A DNA stretch of 64,000 nt from Paenibacillus sp. (GTDB lineage: Bacteria; Bacillota; Bacilli; Paenibacillales; Paenibacillaceae). The translations under genes and the position numbers were made by a program. Location: assembly GCA_031254035.1 (NCBI GenBank), contig JAIRVF010000125.1:18966-82965 (forward strand). Direction: 5' to 3'. This document shows positions 34,318 to 44,849 of the stretch, one piece after another. The notes under the pieces were generated by a model. It had not been told where the DNA came from. It made no database searches and was given only the letters and a program-made list of their open reading frames with translations. The stretch's first letter is position 1. Each line of letters starts with the position of its first letter.

Positions 34318-35199
34318 ATGAAGAACAATAAGATGATGAAGACGATGATTAGCACTGCATGTGCTGCCGTATTGGCGGTAGGTCTGATGGGAGGCTCGGC
34401 AACGGCGGCTCCGGCACAACAAAATAACGTACCATCTGTTGAAAGCCTTCAAGCCGACGTGCAGAAATGGCTGCAAAACAACGGCGGTGTTGATATATTC
34501 AAATTGCTATACCAATTCCAATCCCAAATCCAATGCCCAGGCGCAGGTCATGTGACTATGCCGCAAAAACCTGAAAAACCAGAAACGTCGAAACCAGAAA
34601 CGTCGAAGCCAGAAACTTCGAAACCAGAAACGTCGAAACCAGAAACGTCGAAGCCAGAAACTTCGAAACCAGAAACGTCGAAGCCAGAAACGTCGAAACC
34701 AGAAACGTCGAAGCCAGAAACGTCGAAACCAGAAACGTCGAAACCAGAAACATCGAAGCCAGAAACTTCGAAACCAGAAACATCCAAGCCGTCTGAAACG
34801 ACGAAACCGGATGGGTCCACTTCGAATCAGTCCAGTTTTGCTGCAGAAGTGATCAAACTGGTCAACCAAGAACGTGCCAACGCAGGCTTGAAGCCGCTGA
34901 CTGAAAACGCAAAGCTGTCCAACATGGCGATGGACAAAGCGAAAGACATGAGCAACAACCACTATTTTGACCATAATTCTCCGACTTACGGTTCTCCGTT
35001 TGATATGATGAAGCAATACGGTATTTCATACTCATACGCTGGAGAAAATATTGCCCAAGGCCAAAGAACTCCATCTGATGTTATGAACGCATGGATGAAC
35101 AGCCAAGGTCATCGTGCCAATATTTTGAGCGCTAACTTCACCACAATCGGCGTAGCGTACTACAACGGATACTGGGTACAAGAGTTTATCGCGAACTAA
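34318..35199 (+). CDS. Secreted CAP/SCP-domain protein with KPETS repeat
   Basis: A 293-residue exported protein. ATG 34318 follows AAGGAGA (34305-34311) by 6 bases; the ATG at 34300 lacks a site. Order: signal peptide (to about residue 35, ATAAPA), a short helical region, 14 tandem KPETS pentapeptides (about residues 87-156), a Ser/Thr linker, and a C-terminal CAP domain (about residues 170-293) with VIKLVNQERANAGLKPL, MAMDKAKDMSNNHYFDH, YAGENIAQG, SQGHRANIL and IGVAYYNGYWVQEF. The conserved His and Glu residues of bacterial YkwD-type CAP domains are present. The KPETS stretch is a flexible wall-spanning stalk. Role unknown; related proteins are spore- or wall-associated. Confidence 0.88.
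   Translation: MKNNKMMKTMISTACAAVLAVGLMGGSATAAPAQQNNVPSVESLQADVQKWLQNNGGVDIFKLLYQFQSQIQCPGAGHVTMPQKPEKPETSKPETSKPETSKPETSKPETSKPETSKPETSKPETSKPETSKPETSKPETSKPETSKPETSKPETSKPSETTKPDGSTSNQSSFAAEVIKLVNQERANAGLKPLTENAKLSNMAMDKAKDMSNNHYFDHNSPTYGSPFDMMKQYGISYSYAGENIAQGQRTPSDVMNAWMNSQGHRANILSANFTTIGVAYYNGYWVQEFIAN
34576..34785 (+). repeat. In-frame 15-bp tandem repeat (KPETS x14)
   Basis: Fourteen units of AARCCAGAAACNTCG differing only by synonymous changes (AAA/AAG, ACG/ACT/ACA). The near-identity at the DNA level implies recent expansion and likely copy-number variation. Confidence 0.95.
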
Positions 35200-35214
35200 T
35201 ATTGATTATAGGGA

Positions 35215-35246
35215 AGTCCGCCTCCTTAAGGAAGCGGGCTTTTTTC
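35215..35246 (+). terminator. Terminator of the CAP-domain gene
   Basis: AGTCCGCCTCCTT (35215-35227) pairs with AAGGAAGCGGGCT (35228-35240) with one mismatch and one wobble, followed by seven Ts. Confidence 0.85.
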
Positions 35247-35369
35247 ATGGATATTCATTTCTTTTTGCCCCCGAATTTGCAAATTGAACATAGAAGTTTT
35301 ATGTTTATGTACATATGTATTTAACGGGAAAGATGAAAATGCCATCACGTGAACATGGAGGGATCGGTT

Positions 35370-36215
35370 TTGAATTCATCGAAGTGGATCTGGCGCATCG
35401 TGAGCGTAATATCCATTCTGGCTTCTCTGTTGCTGCTCGCCGGTTTCGTTTATGCAGTCAAAGATATTCAGTATCCACAGGCAGGAAATGAGCAGGCTGC
35501 AACGCCAGCTAAGCCGCAAGAGGAAACAAGCGCCGAAAGCCACGATAGCAAAAAGGAATTGAACATCGCAGTCATCGGCGATTCACTGGCCAAAGGGACG
35601 GGGGATAATACCGGCATGGGATTTGCAAGACGATCAGTCAAGGAACTGACCTCTGTTACCGGCAAGAAGGTGATGCTCCTGAATAATCTTGGTATTAACG
35701 GCCTTACGACAACTGGACTCCTGCCTAAGCTGGAAGAGCGCGGAACCCAATATGTTCTCGGAAAAGCCGATATTATTCTCGTTTCCATCGGGGGGAATGA
35801 TCTGTTTCAAGGTGCAGACCTAGTTTCCAAAGGCATCTCCGGAACCGCATCGACTGCAAAAGGACACGAGCTTGATCCCAAGGATCTATTAAAAGGTTTG
35901 CCCAAAGCATCCACGCAGCTTAAAGCTATTTTGGAACGAATTCGTGCCCTTAACTCAGGCGCAACAATAGTGTACATCGGATTATATAATCCGTTCGGAG
36001 ATATCGAGGAACTCAAGATACCAGGTTCTCAGGCGGTGGCATCCTGGAACCAAACGGCCCTTGAGACGATAAACAAATATGACAACATGATCCTTGTGCC
36101 TACCTTCGACATATTTCAGCATCATTTGGACAATTACTTGTCTTCGGACCATTTTCATCCGAATGGAGATGGATATCAGCAGATTGCCGTGAGGATTGTC
36201 CAAGGGATTCGTTAA
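35370..36215 (+). CDS. Membrane-anchored SGNH/GDSL hydrolase
   Basis: A 281-residue esterase or lipase-like protein. TTG 35370 is the preferred start: GGAGGGA sits just upstream, whereas GTG 35349 and ATG 35355 have no ribosome site. One N-terminal membrane helix (IVSVISILASLLLLAGFVYAV) anchors it, followed by a Gln/Glu/Ser-rich linker and the SGNH domain: block I VIGDSLAKGTGD with the nucleophile Ser, block II Gly in LGINGLTTTG, block III SIGGNDLF with the Asn, block V DHFHPNGDGY with the Asp/His pair. Substrate unknown, outside the membrane, possibly wall-polymer or lipid esters. The ABC genes follow after 28 bases. Confidence 0.87.
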   Translation: MNSSKWIWRIVSVISILASLLLLAGFVYAVKDIQYPQAGNEQAATPAKPQEETSAESHDSKKELNIAVIGDSLAKGTGDNTGMGFARRSVKELTSVTGKKVMLLNNLGINGLTTTGLLPKLEERGTQYVLGKADIILVSIGGNDLFQGADLVSKGISGTASTAKGHELDPKDLLKGLPKASTQLKAILERIRALNSGATIVYIGLYNPFGDIEELKIPGSQAVASWNQTALETINKYDNMILVPTFDIFQHHLDNYLSSDHFHPNGDGYQQIAVRIVQGIR

Positions 36216-36243
36216 CATATACCGGATAGAAAGGAGCATACAG

Positions 36244-37224
36244 ATGTCTGTGACGGACCCGGGCCGGGAAGGAAATATCGTTTTGTCAGTTGAACATGTG
36301 AAGAAGAAAATCGGGAGAAAATGGATCATCGAAGACGTGACGTTTGATGTCCGAGAAGGGGAGATTTTCGGGTTTTTGGGACCAAACGGGGCAGGTAAGA
36401 CGACAACGATCCGCATGTTGGTGGATTTGATCAAACCAAGCAGCGGTGTTATTAAAGTATGCGGCTACGATGTGAATCGGCAGCAGGAGCAAGCCCTTTG
36501 CTATGTCGGCTCAATTGTCGAAAATCCCGAAGTTTACACCTATCTGACCGGGTGGGAAAACCTGGAGCATTTTGCCCGAATGCAGCCTGGAGTTGACAAC
36601 AAACGGATCCAGGAAGTTGTGGATATCGTTCGGCTTGACCAACGGATCCATGACAAGGTGAGAACCTATTCGCTTGGAATGCGCCAGCGGCTTGGTATTG
36701 CGCAGGCACTTTTAGGCAGGCCAAAGCTGCTTATCCTCGATGAGCCTACGAATGGACTAGACCCGAAAGGTATCAAGGAGTTGCGCCAATTTATCCGTGA
36801 GCTTGCGGATGGGGGCCTGGCTGTATTTGTCTCCAGCCATCTACTCAGCGAAATTCAGCTCTTGTGCGATAGGGTGGCGATCATCAGCCGCGGGCAAGTT
36901 CTGGCAGTGGGTCAGGTCGGGGAGCTTGTGGCGGCAAACGCAAAATACGTGATTTGGGATTTGGAGCCGTCCGAAGCCGGAAAACGCGAGCTTGCGGGTT
37001 GGCATGGAATCGAGGTCATCGAACATGCGGATGCGGTGCTGGATGATTCAATTATCGCAGGTATGGCCGCAAACTCCATCGTCACAACAATGGAGGAGGA
37101 GGATATTGCGGGTACGGTTTCACATTTGGTAGGTTCGGGAATTCTTGTTCAAGGCGTGCATAAAATTAATCCGACTCTGGAGCAGCTGTTCCTGAAGATG
37201 ACGGAAGGTGAGAGCATTGATTAA
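36244..37224 (+). CDS. ABC-2 exporter ATP-binding protein
   Basis: A 326-residue ATPase. ATG 36244 follows AGAAAGGAG; an ATG at 36196 would overlap the previous gene. Walker A GPNGAGKTTT near residue 45, Q-loop SIVENPEVYTYLTG near 90, signature YSLGMRQRLGIAQALL near 140, Walker B LLILDEPTNGLD near 165, His-loop SSHLLSE near 200, then a C-terminal regulatory domain of about 100 residues. It overlaps the permease gene by 8 bases. Similar pairs in Bacilli export antibiotics or bacteriocins, but the substrate here is not evident. Confidence 0.92.
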   Translation: MSVTDPGREGNIVLSVEHVKKKIGRKWIIEDVTFDVREGEIFGFLGPNGAGKTTTIRMLVDLIKPSSGVIKVCGYDVNRQQEQALCYVGSIVENPEVYTYLTGWENLEHFARMQPGVDNKRIQEVVDIVRLDQRIHDKVRTYSLGMRQRLGIAQALLGRPKLLILDEPTNGLDPKGIKELRQFIRELADGGLAVFVSSHLLSEIQLLCDRVAIISRGQVLAVGQVGELVAANAKYVIWDLEPSEAGKRELAGWHGIEVIEHADAVLDDSIIAGMAANSIVTTMEEEDIAGTVSHLVGSGILVQGVHKINPTLEQLFLKMTEGESID

Positions 37225-38206
37225 CATATTGCCTTTGATCAAGAATGAAACGATCAAAATTATCAAAAAGAAGCGGTTTTATGTTATTCTGTTAATTCTA
37301 GTCGTGCTAGTTCCAATGTTCACGTATGCCCAAATGCGGTCTGCTGAGCAGACGCGCGGGAAATTTAATGGCGACTGGCGACTTGAAGTGCAGCAGCAAA
37401 TAACGGATAATGAGAATTCGCTCTCTAGTGACAGGGTGCCGGATGAATGGAAGAAGTACAGGAAGATTTTCGTACAGCAACTCCAATATTACTTGGAACA
37501 TGACGTGAACCCGCATGAACCAAACGGGGTTACGTTTACGCGCCAATTTATGGATAATTCCATAGCTTTGTTTATTCCTCTTCTCATCATGGCAATTGCT
37601 TCCGATATAGTATCCGGTGAGAGAACGAACGGCACGATTAAAATGCTCCTTACGCGTCCAGTAAAAAGATGGAAGGTACTGCTGAGCAAGTTGATTACGC
37701 TGTTTATGTTTACTTCGCTGATCATTGTATCCACCTTTGTCATCGCCTACGTCATTTCGGGTGCCGTTTTCGGCTATAGAGGATTTGATCTGCCTATATT
37801 TACCGGCTTTCTGATTAAGGGGTCCGATGTCGACATGACAGCCGTACATGCAATTCCACAGTGGAAATACCTGTTGATGCAGGGTGGGCTGGTCTGGTTT
37901 GTAAGTCTAGTGGTGGCTTCGCTTGCATTTATGGTATCCGTTCTTGTCCGGAGCACCGCAGCGAGTATCGTGGTGATGATGGCCGCGCTGATTGCCGGCA
38001 CGATCCTCACCAATATGGCAGCGTCCTGGAACAGCGCGAAATATTTATTTATGGTGAATCTGGAACTGACCGATTATTTATCCGGATCACCGGCCCCAAT
38101 TGAGGGTATGAACTTGGCATTTTCACTTACGGTTTTGTCCGTATGGGCGATTGCCGCGATTATAATCTCATTCCTTGTCTTTACGAAAAGGGATATCTTG
38201 AATTAA
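37217..38206 (+). CDS. ABC-2 exporter permease
   Basis: A 329-residue membrane protein with one N-terminal helix (FYVILLILVVLVPMFTYA), an extracytoplasmic segment of about 90 residues, then five more hydrophobic segments; the motif DIVSGERTNGTIKMLLTRPVKRWKVLLSK (about residues 130-158) is typical of ABC-2 permeases. The start is probably TTG 37217 with AAGGTG 6 bases upstream; GTG 37208 is the alternative. Either start overlaps the ATPase gene, so translation is coupled. Confidence 0.9.
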   Translation: MINILPLIKNETIKIIKKKRFYVILLILVVLVPMFTYAQMRSAEQTRGKFNGDWRLEVQQQITDNENSLSSDRVPDEWKKYRKIFVQQLQYYLEHDVNPHEPNGVTFTRQFMDNSIALFIPLLIMAIASDIVSGERTNGTIKMLLTRPVKRWKVLLSKLITLFMFTSLIIVSTFVIAYVISGAVFGYRGFDLPIFTGFLIKGSDVDMTAVHAIPQWKYLLMQGGLVWFVSLVVASLAFMVSVLVRSTAASIVVMMAALIAGTILTNMAASWNSAKYLFMVNLELTDYLSGSPAPIEGMNLAFSLTVLSVWAIAAIIISFLVFTKRDILN

Positions 38207-38286
38207 AATGGACAAGGATAACAAAACATCTGTTTGCATTTATAGGATGACGATCCTACATAAAGAAGCACAAAGGGGGAGCATGA

Positions 38287-40272
38287 ATGGTCGAGCAGAT
38301 CGATATGTTTGCAGAGTCTCCGCAGAATAGAGGCGATAACGGCCATAGCGGGTATGAGGCAGACGACATTCAAGTGCTCGAAGGCCTGGTTGCGGTTCGC
38401 AAACGGCCAGGCATGTATATTGGCAGCACGAGTTCATCAGGACTACATCATTTGGTATGGGAAATTGTAGATAATGCCGTCGATGAGCATTTGGCCAAAT
38501 ACTGCACGAGAATTGATATTCAACTACACAAAGACGGTTCGATTACCGTCGTTGATAATGGACGAGGCATTCCGACCGGAATGCATAAAACAGGGATACC
38601 TACACCGCAGGTTGTATATACCATCCTGCATGCCGGGGGGAAATTCGGCGGCGGTGGATATAAAAAATCTGGCGGTTTGCACGGGGTTGGCGCGTCTGTC
38701 ACCAACGCCCTGTCCGAATGGCTTGAGGTCGAAATTTACCGCGACGGCAAAATTCACCGTCAACGTTTCGAATACTGGCAGGACAAAAACGGTAAAGAAC
38801 ATGTCGGCGAGCCTGTAACAGGACTTGAAGTTCTGGGAAATACGAACAAGACCGGTACGAAGGTTACGTTTAAACCGGACATCCGGGTTTTCCATAGCGG
38901 AATCCAATTTAGCTATGACACATTAGCAGAGCGCTTGCAGGAGATCGCTTTTTTGAACTCCGGACTGCGCATTGTGCTCAAAGACGAGCGTTCCGATCGC
39001 GCGGACGAGTTTTATTATGAGGGCGGCGCAAGCCAATTCGTTGAGTTCCTCAATGAAGGCAAAGACGTCCTTCATGATGTCATCCATTTTTACGGCGAGA
39101 AGGAAGATGTGGAGATAGAGGTAGCTCTGCAGTACAACGCCGGTTACACCGAGACGCTAGCTTCCTTTGTCAACTCGATTCCTACGCGGGGCGGCGGCAC
39201 GCACGAAACGGGCTTTAAGACGGCGTACACTCGCATCATGAACGATTACGCTCGGAAAAACCACATGCTTAAAGAAAAGGACAAAAACCTCGAAGGCAAT
39301 GACCTTCGCGAAGGCATGATGGCGGTAATCAGTGTCAAAATGGCAGAGGTCGAATTCGTCGGCCAAACCAAGGATCAGCTGGGCAGCGCTTCGGCGCGCA
39401 GTACCGTGGATGCGATTGTGACCGAAAAAATGCAGATTTTCCTCGAAGAAAATCCGCAGATTGCGCAGACGCTTATTAAAAAAGCGATCCAGGCCTCCAA
39501 AGCGCGCGAAGCGGCCCGCAAGGCCCGTGACGATATGCGTAGTGGCAAAAAACGCAGCGAAGGAACAAGTCTTGGCGGCAAGCTGAGTCCGGCACAGTCG
39601 AAGGATTTTACCCGTACGGAGCTGTTTATCGTTGAAGGAAACTCCGCTGGTGGCTCGGCCAAACAGGGCCGCGACTCCAAAATCCAGGCTATTCTTCCAC
39701 TCAAAGGGAAACCACTCAATCCGGAGAAGGCGAAGCTCGCCGATATTATGAAAAACGAGGAGTACCGCACGATCATTAACGCGATTGGCGCAGGCATTGG
39801 GACCGAGTTTGAAATTGAGGACAGCAATTACTCTAAAATCATAATCATGACGGATGCTGATACGGACGGTGCTCATATTCAAGTTTTGCTACTTACGTTC
39901 TTTTACCGCTATATGAAACCACTGATCGATGAAGGCCGCGTTTATATCGCTCAACCGCCGCTTTACAAGATTACCCGTAAATCGGGCAAACTTGAGACCG
40001 TGCGTTATGCCTATAGCGATGAGCAGCTGCAAAATTATCTCAAGGAATTCGGCAAAAACTACGAACTTCAGCGCTATAAAGGTCTCGGCGAAATGAATCC
40101 CGAACAGTTATGGGAGACAACGATGAATCCGGATACGCGTACATTGCTTCAGGTTCAAATTGAAGATGCGGCGAAGGCTGAACGCCGTGTATCCACGTTG
40201 ATGGGTGACAAAATCGACCCGCGCAAGCGCTGGATTGTGGAAAATGTCGACTTTAGAGAGCTCGAGGAATAG
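38287..40272 (+). CDS. parE: DNA topoisomerase IV subunit B
   Basis: The 661-residue ATPase subunit of the chromosome-decatenating topoisomerase. GHKL ATPase motifs [12 protein letters not shown] near residue 60, [11 protein letters not shown] near 92 and [17 protein letters not shown] near 125; the TOPRIM domain has [18 protein letters not shown] near 445 and [12 protein letters not shown] near 520, and the C-terminal HKL-type end [20 protein letters not shown] near 600. It lies directly before parC (11-base gap), away from dnaN/recF, which favours topo IV over gyrase. The ribosome site AAAGGGGGAG is strong. Confidence 0.93.
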   Translation: MVEQIDMFAESPQNRGDNGHSGYEADDIQVLEGLVAVRKRPGMYIGSTSSSGLHHLVWEIVDNAVDEHLAKYCTRIDIQLHKDGSITVVDNGRGIPTGMHKTGIPTPQVVYTILHAGGKFGGGGYKKSGGLHGVGASVTNALSEWLEVEIYRDGKIHRQRFEYWQDKNGKEHVGEPVTGLEVLGNTNKTGTKVTFKPDIRVFHSGIQFSYDTLAERLQEIAFLNSGLRIVLKDERSDRADEFYYEGGASQFVEFLNEGKDVLHDVIHFYGEKEDVEIEVALQYNAGYTETLASFVNSIPTRGGGTHETGFKTAYTRIMNDYARKNHMLKEKDKNLEGNDLREGMMAVISVKMAEVEFVGQTKDQLGSASARSTVDAIVTEKMQIFLEENPQIAQTLIKKAIQASKAREAARKARDDMRSGKKRSEGTSLGGKLSPAQSKDFTRTELFIVEGNSAGGSAKQGRDSKIQAILPLKGKPLNPEKAKLADIMKNEEYRTIINAIGAGIGTEFEIEDSNYSKIIIMTDADTDGAHIQVLLLTFFYRYMKPLIDEGRVYIAQPPLYKITRKSGKLETVRYAYSDEQLQNYLKEFGKNYELQRYKGLGEMNPEQLWETTMNPDTRTLLQVQIEDAAKAERRVSTLMGDKIDPRKRWIVENVDFRELEE

Positions 40273-40283
40273 AAGGTGAATCG

Positions 40284-42728
40284 ATGAGTTTATCAGAACA
40301 ATTTCTGCCGGCTTATCTAGAAGAGGTCGTTGGCGACCGCTTTGGTCGGTATTCCAAATATATTATCCAGGACCGCGCCATTCCTGATGTTCGCGACGGA
40401 CTGAAGCCGGTGCAGCGCCGTATATTGTACGCCATGTATGAGTCTGGTAATACGCCGGATAAAGGCTACCGCAAATCCGCCAAAACGGTCGGCGACGTGA
40501 TGGGCAACTATCATCCCCACGGAGACTCTTCCATTTACGACGGAATGGTTAGAATGGCCCAACCATGGAAAATGGGGCATGTGCTTGTTCAAGGACATGG
40601 CAACTGGGGTTCGATCGATGATGACCCGCCGGCAGCTATGCGTTATACCGAAGCGCGCTTATCGCCGATTGCGATGGAATTGCTGCGGGACATCGATAAA
40701 CGGACGGTCCAATTTAAAGATAACTTTGATAATACGGCCAAAGAGCCGGTTGTGCTCCCTTCCCGTTACCCGAATCTGCTGGTTAATGGTGCCAGCGGAA
40801 TTTCGGCAGGTTTTGCGACAGAGATTCCTCCGCATAATCTGCGTGAAGTCATTGACGCCTGCGTAGCTGTTATGCAAAAACCGGAGATTGAGCTGGAAGA
40901 AATCATGACCTTTATCAAGGGTCCTGACTTTCCGACCGGCGGTTTGATTATGGGCGAAGAAGGTATCAAGGAAGCATACCGGACGGGCAAAGGCCGTATT
41001 TATTTGCGATCCAAAGCAGATATTGAATTCCTGCGCGGCGGAAAACAGCAAATCGTTGTTACGGAAATTCCTTATCAGGTCGTAAAATCTCGGCTGGTCA
41101 CCCAGATGGAGAACATTCGTCTCGAGAAAAAGATCGACGGGATCGCGGAGGTTCGCGATGAAAGTGGACGCGATGGTCTGCGGATCGTCGTTGAAATTAA
41201 GAAGGATGCGGATGCCCAAGGCATCCTAGCGTACCTGCTGAAAAAGACGGATCTCCAGGTAGCCTATAACTTCAACATGGTATCCATTGTCAATAAAGCG
41301 CCTCAACAGCTCGGACTGAAAGCTATGCTGGAAGCTTATATTGGGCATCAGCGTGAAGTGGTGTCCAATCGTACTCGTTTCGAGTTGGAAAAAGCAGAAG
41401 ATCGTGCCCATGTGCTAGAAGGCCTGGTCAAAGCGCTGAACATTCTCGACGAGGTGATCGCGGCGATTAAAGCCTCGAAAAACCGTCAGGATGCCCAGAA
41501 CAATTTGCAATGGATGTTCGGTTTTACTGAGCGGCAGGCGGATTCGATATTGACCCTTCAGTTGTACCGATTGACAAATTTGGAGATTACAACGCTGCAG
41601 AAAGAGCTTGAGGATCTTCTAAAAAAAATCAACACGTTCCGCTCGATCCTCGAGAGCGACAAAAAGCTGATAGCCTTGATCCGTAAGGAACTGCTCGAGA
41701 TTCGTGACAAGTACGGTATTGATCGCAGATGCTCTATCCAGGAAGAAGTGGAAGAGATCAAGGTTAATCTTGAGGTCATGGTCAACTCCGAAGACGTGCT
41801 GGTAACCTTATCCGATGACGGGTATATCAAGCGGACGAGCATGCTTTCCTTTACAAGATCGGGAGGGGAACTGGGTAGCTCAGGCGTGAAGGAAGGCGAT
41901 TTTGTCTCCAAGGTTCTCGAGATTAATACACTCGATAATCTGTTGATCTTCACGCAAAAAGGGCAGTATTTCCTGCTGCCGGTTCACCAAATTCCAGAAT
42001 TCAAGTGGAAGGATCCTGGTACCGCTATCGTCAACGTGATTAACATGTCCAAAGAAGATATCATCGTGGATGTGATTCCGGTGACGAACTTCGAGGAACC
42101 GGATCGGTCGCTTGTATTCGTTACCAAAAGGGGCCAAGTGAAGCGTACTGAGCTGAAAGATTATGTAACCAACCGCTCGGGGGCAGTGGCTGCTTGCAAG
42201 GTCGGTGCGGATGACGAGATTATCAAGGTTATGCTTAGTGACGGGAGCAAGGATATTTTGCTGGTCAGCAAAGAGGGCATGAGCATCCGGTTCAGGGAGC
42301 AGGAAGTGAATGCCATGGGCCGTGTGTCTGCTGGCGTAAAAGGTATTCAGCTGCGTGAAGGTGATGAGGTTGTTTCTGCATTATGGGTTGAAGATGATGA
42401 GGGCGAGATCTTAACAATAAGCGAACTTGGTTACGGCAAGCGGTCGCTTCTGGCGGATTATCAGCCACAGAACCGAGGAGGAAAAGGCCTGGCGACCTTC
42501 GAATTCAAGGAAGGCAAACGTGTGAGGCCGAACGGAAATCGGATTGCAGGCGCGTTTTATTGCCGCGAGTCGCTCGAAATTACCGTCATCAGCCGCGAAG
42601 GGAAAAGTTATTCATTCAGCTCGGAGCAGGCTCCGATTGCGGAACGTAAATCGATAGGAAAACTGCTTGTTCATCTCGAGAAAAAAGACGAAATTTCGAT
42701 GATGCTGGCGCATCAGGAAACTTCCTGA
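40284..42728 (+). CDS. parC: DNA topoisomerase IV subunit A
   Basis: An 814-residue breakage-reunion subunit. The catalytic Tyr is in [11 protein letters not shown] near residue 120. The quinolone-contact region reads [22 protein letters not shown] near residue 75, so the usual Ser is present and the acidic position is Asp. The C-terminal beta-pinwheel (about residues 490-810) contains [13 protein letters not shown], reminiscent of a gyrase-box-like sequence that is also seen in some ParC proteins. Its position after parE and its overall length fit ParC. A terminator follows at 42770. Confidence 0.92.
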   Translation: MSLSEQFLPAYLEEVVGDRFGRYSKYIIQDRAIPDVRDGLKPVQRRILYAMYESGNTPDKGYRKSAKTVGDVMGNYHPHGDSSIYDGMVRMAQPWKMGHVLVQGHGNWGSIDDDPPAAMRYTEARLSPIAMELLRDIDKRTVQFKDNFDNTAKEPVVLPSRYPNLLVNGASGISAGFATEIPPHNLREVIDACVAVMQKPEIELEEIMTFIKGPDFPTGGLIMGEEGIKEAYRTGKGRIYLRSKADIEFLRGGKQQIVVTEIPYQVVKSRLVTQMENIRLEKKIDGIAEVRDESGRDGLRIVVEIKKDADAQGILAYLLKKTDLQVAYNFNMVSIVNKAPQQLGLKAMLEAYIGHQREVVSNRTRFELEKAEDRAHVLEGLVKALNILDEVIAAIKASKNRQDAQNNLQWMFGFTERQADSILTLQLYRLTNLEITTLQKELEDLLKKINTFRSILESDKKLIALIRKELLEIRDKYGIDRRCSIQEEVEEIKVNLEVMVNSEDVLVTLSDDGYIKRTSMLSFTRSGGELGSSGVKEGDFVSKVLEINTLDNLLIFTQKGQYFLLPVHQIPEFKWKDPGTAIVNVINMSKEDIIVDVIPVTNFEEPDRSLVFVTKRGQVKRTELKDYVTNRSGAVAACKVGADDEIIKVMLSDGSKDILLVSKEGMSIRFREQEVNAMGRVSAGVKGIQLREGDEVVSALWVEDDEGEILTISELGYGKRSLLADYQPQNRGGKGLATFEFKEGKRVRPNGNRIAGAFYCRESLEITVISREGKSYSFSSEQAPIAERKSIGKLLVHLEKKDEISMMLAHQETS

Positions 42729-42769
42729 TCATTCACGTCAGATCTTGGGAAGAGTATCAATCGAAAGTG

Positions 42770-42800
42770 TCTTCGCCCGCCAGGGCGGAGATGCTTTTTT
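42770..42800 (+). terminator. Terminator of parE-parC
   Basis: Stem TCTTCGCCC (42770-42778) / GGGCGGAGA (42783-42791) with one wobble, then TGCTTTTTT. Confidence 0.85.
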
Positions 42801-43031
42801 ATAATTATGGCTCAACACTGAAATTAGTTCCTGACATTATGCGAGGTGAGCCGCTGCGGTTACGGATCGTTCTTCCGATCGCTGTTGTCTCCAAATTTTT
42901 TGATTATATCTTTTCAAAGTGGTAGAAATTCGGAGACAAAGGCGACCGCTACCGCTTCTTCAGATCGATTCCGTCCCCTCCGCTACTTCGCTTTTTGTCA
43001 AGCACTAATTAGGATGTTGAGCCATAATTAT
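42801..43031 (+). repeat. Dispersed element family B, copy 1 (231 bp)
   Basis: The outer ends ATAATTATGGCTCAACA and TGTTGAGCCATAATTAT are perfect inverted repeats of 17 bp, with weaker pairing continuing through TTAGT...CTGACA. The interior has GATCGTTCTTCCGATC and a CTCCGAATTTCT-type stem. Other copies: 46722-47008, 62747-62960 (reverse) and a remnant at 25630-25717. It starts immediately after the parC terminator. Confidence 0.8.
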
Positions 43032-43178
43032 GTTATTTAATTAAGGTGGTCTGTCTCAGGGTACGTCGATAGACGTTTTTCTTGATATAAAATTTTTTTT
43101 GCTGCGAGGAAGGATTTGGAACAAAATGGGCGAAAGTTAATCCTGTAAAAGATTGGTGGCGAAAGGAAGGTATAACCC

Positions 43179-43589
43179 GTGCAGACTTCCGAATTTGCAA
43201 AGATATGGTATAAACTGAGTAAAGATTATAAATTACATATGGAGAATGAATTGGCTCCCGCGCTTACCGAAGCCCAGCTGGCGGTACTCGAGGTGCTTGG
43301 GGAGCAAGAGCGGATGAAGCCTTCCGAGCTAACACCGCTGCTCGCGACAAGCCCGGCCGCAGTGACGATGCTCTTGGACCGGATGGAGAAAAACGGGCTG
43401 ATCGAACGCGAGCGCGATGGAAACGACCGCCGAATTGTATGGGTATCCATATCGGAGAAAGGTCGCCAAGAGGTAATGCGTGGCCTGCAAATTCGCGATG
43501 CGTTTCTTGCAAGCATCCTGTCGCGTATTTCCGCGCATAATCAGCAGCTCTTGGTCTATTTATTGGGCAAGTTAACTGTAGTGCCTTAA
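43179..43589 (+). CDS. MarR-family transcriptional regulator
   Basis: A 136-residue winged-helix repressor-type protein. GTG start at 43179 with AAAGGAAGG 8 bases upstream. The recognition region reads MKPSELTPLLATSPAAVTMLLDRMEKNGLIERERDGNDRRIVWVSISEKG, with the conserved D-x-R-x4-V wing. It precedes an MFS transporter by 39 bases and probably controls it. No clear palindrome was found in the region before it; family B repeat and a GGTCTGTCTC / TAGACGTTTTTC stretch fill that gap. Confidence 0.9.
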   Translation: MQTSEFAKIWYKLSKDYKLHMENELAPALTEAQLAVLEVLGEQERMKPSELTPLLATSPAAVTMLLDRMEKNGLIERERDGNDRRIVWVSISEKGRQEVMRGLQIRDAFLASILSRISAHNQQLLVYLLGKLTVVP

Positions 43590-43628
43590 AACAGGCGCTG
43601 TAGAATAATTGTAGAGGAAGACAACCAG

Positions 43629-44849
43629 ATGAACGATGCGACGATTTTAAAAAATCCAAAAACAAGAAAACTGCTCTTCAGTGCCGGTTTAAGTTGGCTT
43701 TTTGACGCGATGGACGTCGGGATCATCTCTTTTATTGTGACTGCATTAACCCTGGAATGGAAGCTGTCCCCACAGGATGTCGGCATCCTGACAAGCATGA
43801 ATTCGGTGGGAATGGTGTTTGGTGCGGCAGCAGCTGGATATCTGGCAGACAGGTTTGGCCGGAAAAAGGTGCTGCTCTGGACCTTGCTGATCTTCTCGAT
43901 TGCCAGCGGATTGTCGGCTTTGGCTTCAAGTTTTTGGGTGCTCAGCCTGCTGCGCTTTATTACGGGCATCGGACTTGGTGGAGAACTTCCGGTCGCTTCG
44001 ATGCTCGTTTCCGAAAGTATGCCGGCAAACCAGCGCGGACGGGCTGTCGTTCTGTTGGAAAGCTTCTGGGCTGGCGGTTGGCTGCTAGCTGCGCTTATTT
44101 CATATTTTTTGATTCCGGCGTACGGCTGGCAGATCGCTTTTGTCATCGGAGCGCTTCCGGCACTGTATGCCTTGTATTTGCGCCGCGCCATTGATGATTC
44201 GCCCGTTTTTCTGAATAATCAGCATAAGGTGGCCCGATCATCCTTTGCAAGCAAATTGAGATCAATCTGGACGCGCAAACACAGACGTACCACGTTAATG
44301 TTGTGGATTTTATGGTTTACCGTGGTGTTTTCTTATTACGGAATGTTTCTGTGGCTCCCGTCCGTTATGAACTTGAAGGGCTTCAGCATGATCAAGAGTT
44401 TTGAATACGTGCTAATTATGACGATTGCACAGCTTCCAGGTTATTTCACGGCAGCATATTTTATTGAAAAATTCGGCAGAAAATTTGTGATGATCACTTA
44501 TTTGATCCTCACAGCCGTAAGTGCAGCCTGGTTTGGCAGCGCCAGTTCGGCAGGTATGCTGGTGGCAGCGGGGATTTGCCTTTCGTTTTTCAATCTCGGA
44601 GCATGGGGCGGCTTATATGCCTACACGCCAGAGCTTTATCCCACCTCGCTCCGTTCCACCGGCGTAGGCTTAGCGACTTCGGTCGGACGGATCGGCGGCG
44701 TTATTGCTCCTTTCCTCGTGGGTTATATGGTGCAGCATCATATTCAGATCAGCACTATTTTTATTATGTTTTTTGTGATCATTCTAATTGGAGCCTTTGG
44801 CGTGTTATTGCTTGGAACGGAAACCAAAGGCAAGGAGTTAATCGATTGA
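43629..44849 (+). CDS. MFS transporter, sugar/organic-acid symporter type
   Basis: A 406-residue membrane protein with about 12 helices. Signature GYLADRFGRKKVLLW (about residues 75-89) is the loop 2-3 motif; RFITGIGLGGELPVASMLVSESMP near 115-138 and YTPELYPTSLRSTGVGLATSVGRIGG near 335 are typical of the SP/AAHS-like metabolite symporters (the NiaP/YceI group). The Asp-Val motif in the first helix (LFDAMDVGIISFI) is also shared with that group. Substrate could be niacin, an aromatic acid or a sugar acid. Preceded by a marR gene. Confidence 0.88.
   Translation: MNDATILKNPKTRKLLFSAGLSWLFDAMDVGIISFIVTALTLEWKLSPQDVGILTSMNSVGMVFGAAAAGYLADRFGRKKVLLWTLLIFSIASGLSALASSFWVLSLLRFITGIGLGGELPVASMLVSESMPANQRGRAVVLLESFWAGGWLLAALISYFLIPAYGWQIAFVIGALPALYALYLRRAIDDSPVFLNNQHKVARSSFASKLRSIWTRKHRRTTLMLWILWFTVVFSYYGMFLWLPSVMNLKGFSMIKSFEYVLIMTIAQLPGYFTAAYFIEKFGRKFVMITYLILTAVSAAWFGSASSAGMLVAAGICLSFFNLGAWGGLYAYTPELYPTSLRSTGVGLATSVGRIGGVIAPFLVGYMVQHHIQISTIFIMFFVIILIGAFGVLLLGTETKGKELID

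Noticed and set aside
34507-35016. Long minus-strand reading frame opposite the KPETS repeat
   Set aside because: It is the complement of a 15-bp in-frame repeat, which leaves several frames open; its product is a monotonous FWFRRF-type repeat with no ribosome site.
38287-42728. gyrB-gyrA instead of parE-parC
   Set aside because: The pair is not in a dnaA-dnaN-recF context, and the ParE N-terminal region and subunit lengths fit topoisomerase IV; a QNRGGKG gyrase-box-like motif alone does not decide.
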